The notes beneath the pieces are model-generated. The model worked only from the letters and a program-made list of their open reading frames with translations. It made no database searches and was not told where the DNA came from. From NCBI GenBank assembly GCA_963795485.1, contig CAWCIL010000007.1, forward strand, positions 124,001 through 188,000: DNA of 64,000 nt. The letters run 5' to 3'. Source of the stretch: AP-15 sp963795485. GTDB taxonomy: Bacteria > Pseudomonadota > Alphaproteobacteria > ATCC43930 > CGMCC-115725. The position numbers and the translations under genes are program-made. This document shows positions 60,757-64,000 of this stretch, piece by piece (position 1 is the stretch's first letter; the number at the start of each line of letters is the position of its first letter).

Positions 60757-61374
60757 ATGAGCAGCAAGCGTCAGGAACCGAAGTACAAGATCAACCGCCG
60801 CCTCGGGGTCAATCTGTGGGGGCGGCCGAAGAGCCCGCTGAACCGCCGCGAATACGGTCCCGGCCAGCACGGCCAGCGACGCAAGAAACCATCGGATTTC
60901 GGGACCCAGCTCGCCGCCAAGCAGAAGCTCAAGGGCTATTACGCCAATCTTGGCGAGCGCCAGTTTCGCCGGATTTACGAGGAGGCGGTGCGCCGCCGCG
61001 GCGACACCGGCGACAACCTGATCGAGCTCCTGGAACGACGGCTCGACGCGGTCGTCTATCGCATGAAGCTGGTGCCGACGCCGTTCGCCGCGCGCCAGCT
61101 GGTCAATCATGGGCATGTCCGGGTCAACAGCCGGCGGGTGACCATCCCCTCCTACACGGTGCGCGACGGCGATGAGATCGAGCTCGGCGCCAAAGCGAAG
61201 GCGATGGCGCTGGTGCTGGAAGCGTCGCGGTCGGGCGAGCGCGATGTCCCCGATTACGTCGAGATCGACCACGACCGCATGAAGGGCCGGTTTATCCGCG
61301 CGCCGAAGCCGACGGACGTGCCCTATCCCGTGTCGATGGAGCCGAACCTCGTCATCGAGTTCTATTCGCGCTGA
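60757..61374 (+). CDS. rpsD: 30S ribosomal protein S4
   Basis: A complete 205-residue S4: MSSKRQEPKYKINRRLGVNL, NRREYGPGQHGQRRKKPSDF, FRRIYEEAVRRRGDTGDNLI, LLERRLDAVVYRMKLVPTPF, the S4 RNA-binding motif ARQLVNHGHVRVNSRRVTIP and the ending PNLVIEFYSR. It is a primary 16S rRNA binder. It stands alone, away from the alpha operon, as is usual in alphaproteobacteria. No frame break. Confidence 0.97.
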   Translation: MSSKRQEPKYKINRRLGVNLWGRPKSPLNRREYGPGQHGQRRKKPSDFGTQLAAKQKLKGYYANLGERQFRRIYEEAVRRRGDTGDNLIELLERRLDAVVYRMKLVPTPFAARQLVNHGHVRVNSRRVTIPSYTVRDGDEIELGAKAKAMALVLEASRSGERDVPDYVEIDHDRMKGRFIRAPKPTDVPYPVSMEPNLVIEFYSR

Positions 61375-61484
61375 TCCTTTTGGCGCGCTGATCTTGGCAC
61401 GCTGCGGAGCGGCTCGATCCGCTGCGGCGGTCCCCCGCCCTTGTCGCCGGCGCCGCGCCTGAAATGCGCCGCGCCAATTGACGT

Positions 61485-62810
61485 GTGCCGAACGGGACGC
61501 TGGCGATGCTGATTGTGCCGATCACGGTCGTTCTCCTGTTGATCCTGCTCAACGGCTTTTTTGCGATGGCCGAGATCGCGCTGGTCTCGGCCCGGACGGC
61601 GCGGCTGAAGGCGATGACCGGGGCCGGCAGCCTCGGCGCCCAAGCCGCGCTCGAGCTGCGCTCGGACCCCTCGCGCCTGCTCGCCACGGTGCAGATCGGG
61701 ATCACCGTGATCGCGGTCTTGTCCGGCACCTTCGGCCAGGCCACCCTGGGCGAGAGCCTGCAAAGGATGCTCGCAGGCCATTCCGGATTCGTCGGCCGCT
61801 ACGCGCACGCGATCAGCATCGCGACCGTGGTGATCGCGATCTCCTATCTGTCGCTGATCGTCGGCGAGCTGGTGCCAAAGCGGATCGCCCTCGTCTATCC
61901 CGAACGGATCGCCGCGGCCTTGGCCCGGCTGATGCGGGGTATGGCTCGGGTCGGAACGCCGATCGAGTGGTTTCTGAGCGCTTCGGCCGACCTGGTGCTG
62001 CACCTCCTGCCGGTGCGCAGCGAAGGGGCCGCGCCGGTGACTGACGAAGAGATCAGCTACATGCTGCGCGAAGGGGCCGCGACCGGCCACATTCCGCAGG
62101 CCGAAACCGAGATCGTCGAAATGGCGCTGCGGCTCGGCGACCGCCGGGCCAACACGGTGATGACGCCGCGCACCCGGGTCGAATGGCTCGATCTCGACGA
62201 CCGGGAGGACGAGAACCGGCGCAAGATCCGCGGCAGCCCGCATTCGCGCTTTCCCGTGGTGCAGGGCGGCTCGCAGCAGGTCATCGGGGTGGTCGAGGCC
62301 AAGGAGCTGCTCGGCCGCTGCCTCGCTGGGCTGCCGCTCGATCTGCGCGCGGCGACGCGGCCGCCGCTCTATCTGCCGAACACGGTCAGCGTGCTGCGCG
62401 TGCTCGACGTGTTCAAAGGCTCGGGCGAGCCGATGGCGCTGATCGTCAACGAGTATGGCGACCTCGAAGGGCTGGTCACGCCGAGCGACATCCTCGAGGC
62501 CCTGGTCGGCGACATTCCGGGCTCGGGCGACGCCGATCAGCGGGTGGTGCGCCGCGAGGACGGCACCTGGCTGATCGACGGCATGGTCGGCCTCGACGAG
62601 CTGAAGCAGGTGCTGGGCCTGTCCCATCTCTCCGGCGAGGACGCCGATTTCCACACCCTCGGCGGCTACCTGATGGCGCGGCTCAACCGCGTGCCGATGG
62701 TCGCCGACCGCGTCACCGCCGATGGTTACCAGTTCGAGGTGGTCGAAATGGACGGCCGCCGGGTCGACCGGGTCCTGATCTCTCCGACCCTCGCTAAGGC
62801 ACGGCGTTGA
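61485..62810 (+). CDS. HlyC/CorC (CNNM)-family membrane protein with CBS domains
   Basis: The 441-residue protein has an N-terminal DUF21 membrane domain (LLLILLNGFFAMAEIALVSA, VQIGITVIAVLSGTFGQATL, LIVGELVPKRIAL), a CBS pair (VMTPRTRVEWLDLDDREDEN, ALIVNEYGDLEGLVTPSDIL) and a C-terminal transporter-associated domain (DADFHTLGGYLMARLNRVP). These are Mg2+/Co2+ efflux-type proteins; the name hemolysin in databases is historical. Complete and unbroken. Confidence 0.92.
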   Translation: MPNGTLAMLIVPITVVLLLILLNGFFAMAEIALVSARTARLKAMTGAGSLGAQAALELRSDPSRLLATVQIGITVIAVLSGTFGQATLGESLQRMLAGHSGFVGRYAHAISIATVVIAISYLSLIVGELVPKRIALVYPERIAAALARLMRGMARVGTPIEWFLSASADLVLHLLPVRSEGAAPVTDEEISYMLREGAATGHIPQAETEIVEMALRLGDRRANTVMTPRTRVEWLDLDDREDENRRKIRGSPHSRFPVVQGGSQQVIGVVEAKELLGRCLAGLPLDLRAATRPPLYLPNTVSVLRVLDVFKGSGEPMALIVNEYGDLEGLVTPSDILEALVGDIPGSGDADQRVVRREDGTWLIDGMVGLDELKQVLGLSHLSGEDADFHTLGGYLMARLNRVPMVADRVTADGYQFEVVEMDGRRVDRVLISPTLAKARR

Positions 62811-62916
62811 CGCCTCCGGATGGACGGCCGCGGGTGCAACGCGGCCTTCTCAGCGCCATATCTCGCGGCATGAGCGCGCGACCCGGATCGAAGGAGCTAG
62901 CGGCGAGGCGACCGCC

Positions 62917-63167
62917 GTGACCGGTGTCCCGTTCGATACATTGAAGCTCGCCCGCCGCTTGCGCGAGAAAGCCGGGTTCACGCCCGAGCACGCCGAAGAG
63001 GCGACGGACGCCCTCGCGGAGGCGATCGGCGGCGCTGAACTTGCGACGAAAACCGACTTGCGCGAACTCGAGCAGAAGTTCTGACGATCAAGCACGGCAG
63101 CACGCTGATCGTCGCCGTCGGAATCCTGCTGGCGGCGCTGCGGTTTCTTCCGGCGGCGCACCCTTGA
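62917..63167 (+). CDS. DUF1640-family small membrane protein (one frameshift)
   Basis: The ~83-residue protein starts at GTG 62917 (VPFDTLKLARRLREKAGFTP, EHAEEATDALAEAIGG), continues ATKTDLRELEQK and, after a one-base change near 63080, ends with a membrane helix (STLIVAVGILLAALRF). This is a typical DUF1640 layout and resembles the protein at 44.3 kb. Its stop overlaps the start of the RskA-domain gene as TTGA. Confidence 0.68.
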
Positions 63168-63694
63168 CCGGCAGCCGCGCCCCGCCTGTCCTCCGTCGAT
63201 TATGGGAAGAGGCTTTTTTCTGGCGCACCGCCGCGGCGGTGCTCGCGACTGTGGCGCTCGCCCTTTTGGTCGCGGCGCTCGTCGCCCGTCCCTCGCCCGA
63301 TTTTTCCGAGCGGCCGGTCGTCGCCCTGGTGCGCGACGCCGGCCGGCACCCGCTGTGGGCGATCCGCCTGGCCGGCACCGCTCACCAGATCGCCGTGAAC
63401 AGCCTGGCGCCGCCGCCGGTGCCGGCGGGCCGCGTCTATCAGCTCTGGCTTCGGCCGCGGGGGACCGGCGCGCCGCGTCCGCTCGGTCTGTTGCCGCAAT
63501 CCGGGCGCAAGGAGATCGCCGAGACGCCGGCCAACACCCGCTTGTTGACCGCCCCCGGCGAGCTCATCGTCACCCTCGAGGCCAAGGGCGGCTCGCAGCA
63601 TCCGGGACCGACCGGACCGGCGCTGTTCCGTGGCCGGATCGACCCCCCGGCTGAGCCGAGAGCGGCGGTGGCCTATATTAAACAGGACGTTTAA
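63164..63694 (+). CDS. anti-sigma-K factor RskA C-terminal domain protein
   Basis: The 176-residue protein, if started at TTG 63164, has one membrane helix (RTAAAVLATVALALLVAALV) and a periplasmic RskA domain (HQIAVNSLAPPPVPAGRVYQ, LWLRPRGTGAPRPLGLLP, ELIVTLEAKGGSQHPGPTGP). The N-terminal cytoplasmic anti-sigma domain with the zinc-type HxxxCxxC motif is missing: only about 15 residues precede the helix. No sigma factor gene is adjacent. It may be a shortened sensor or a remnant. Confidence 0.72.
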   Translation: MTGSRAPPVLRRLWEEAFFWRTAAAVLATVALALLVAALVARPSPDFSERPVVALVRDAGRHPLWAIRLAGTAHQIAVNSLAPPPVPAGRVYQLWLRPRGTGAPRPLGLLPQSGRKEIAETPANTRLLTAPGELIVTLEAKGGSQHPGPTGPALFRGRIDPPAEPRAAVAYIKQDV

Positions 63695-63854
63695 GCTTTT
63701 TTGACACCGCGTCGGTCAGCGTCGGGCGAAGCTTTCGCGGGAAACGCGTGGGTCGCAGCTGTAGCAGCTTTATCTTGTCTGCTATAGAATATCGGCTCGA
63801 CCGGCGCGCCGGGCCGCCTTATAGTCGCTCCGCCAGAGGCGGGGATCGCGAAAC

Positions 63855-64000
63855 GTGCGGCAGAACCACAACGCCCCGTCGGTTGCCGTGGTCATGGGCG
63901 TCGCTGGCGTCGGCAAGACCACGGTCGGGGAGCGCCTGGCGGAACGGCTCGATTGGGAATTCGCAGAGGGGGACCGGTTTCACCCGCCGGAGAACGTGAC
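63855..64000 (+). CDS. gluconokinase, N-terminal part (runs off the window)
   Basis: From GTG 63855 the frame reads VAVVMGVAGVGKTTVGERLA with the P-loop GVAGVGKTT, then LDWEFAEGDRFHPPENV, the gluconate-binding start of GntK-type gluconokinases (usually SGSGK; here AGVGK). It would phosphorylate gluconate to 6-phosphogluconate. About 48 residues lie in the window. An AT-rich TATAGAAT stretch at 63783-63790 may be part of its promoter. Confidence 0.85.
   Translation, partial: MRQNHNAPSVAVVMGVAGVGKTTVGERLAERLDWEFAEGDRFHPPENV

Noticed and set aside
63701..63724. TTGACA as a -35 box for gluconokinase
   Set aside because: No acceptable -10 sequence lies at the right distance; the TATAGAAT further downstream is too far from it.

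Overview
The window is high-GC bacterial DNA, most likely from an alphaproteobacterium of the Rhodospirillales or a neighbouring order. The evidence is the gene neighbourhoods: an F0 ATP synthase cluster with duplicated b subunits (atpI-atpB-atpE-atpF'-atpF), a TCA cluster in the order mdh-sucC-sucD-sucA-sucB, a chorismate mutase-hisC-tyrA block divergent from metX-metW, and ccmABCDE. No tRNA, rRNA or CRISPR array was seen. About half of the genes, including essential ones, carry single-base frame breaks. Most are resolved by removing one base, which points to an insertion-rich long-read assembly more than to decay, so broken genes are annotated here over their full reconstructed extent.

Layout. 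1-2.3 kb: end of an unknown gene, an HdeD-like membrane protein and a DUF1326/DUF2182 pair. 2.3-6.6 kb: an osmoprotectant ABC operon of the yehZYXW type whose binding-protein gene is joined to an IS110 relic. 6.7-12.6 kb: aromatic amino acid and methionine genes plus methyltransferases. 12.8-25.6 kb: a cupin-like protein, an OmpA lipoprotein and many catabolic accessory genes (SMP-30 lactonase, CoA-transferase, NHL-repeat protein, two LLM flavin oxidoreductases, HbpS-like protein, thiolase, lytic transglycosylase, VOC protein, amidase), with a PEP-CTERM fragment at 16.7 kb. 25.6-30.7 kb: VOC protein, class III adenylate cyclase, AlkB, BNR-repeat protein and aldo/keto reductase.

30.9-36.1 kb: cytochrome c maturation genes ccmABCDE and ccmG, split by an amidohydrolase that looks foreign by base composition; ccmF and ccmH are not in the window. 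36.1-44.1 kb: the TCA cluster on the minus strand, interrupted between sucD and sucA by a PIN-type toxin-antitoxin pair. The SucB linker contains an in-frame palindromic repeat. 44.3-48.0 kb: a DUF1640 protein, a degraded vapBC pair and the F0 genes. 48.1-51.4 kb: GST, a Tat-exported lactonase-like propeller, a bidirectional terminator and a PaaK-like ligase.

51.6-55.9 kb holds the most interesting pair: a TPR plus outer-membrane barrel protein followed by a long secreted FecR-domain protein ending in a TbpB-like barrel. This resembles a Slam/type XI secretion system with its cargo. 56.0-64.0 kb: LysR regulator, typA, an IS1595-family transposase, a HicB antitoxin, rpsD, a CBS-domain membrane protein, a second DUF1640 protein, an RskA-domain protein and the start of gluconokinase.
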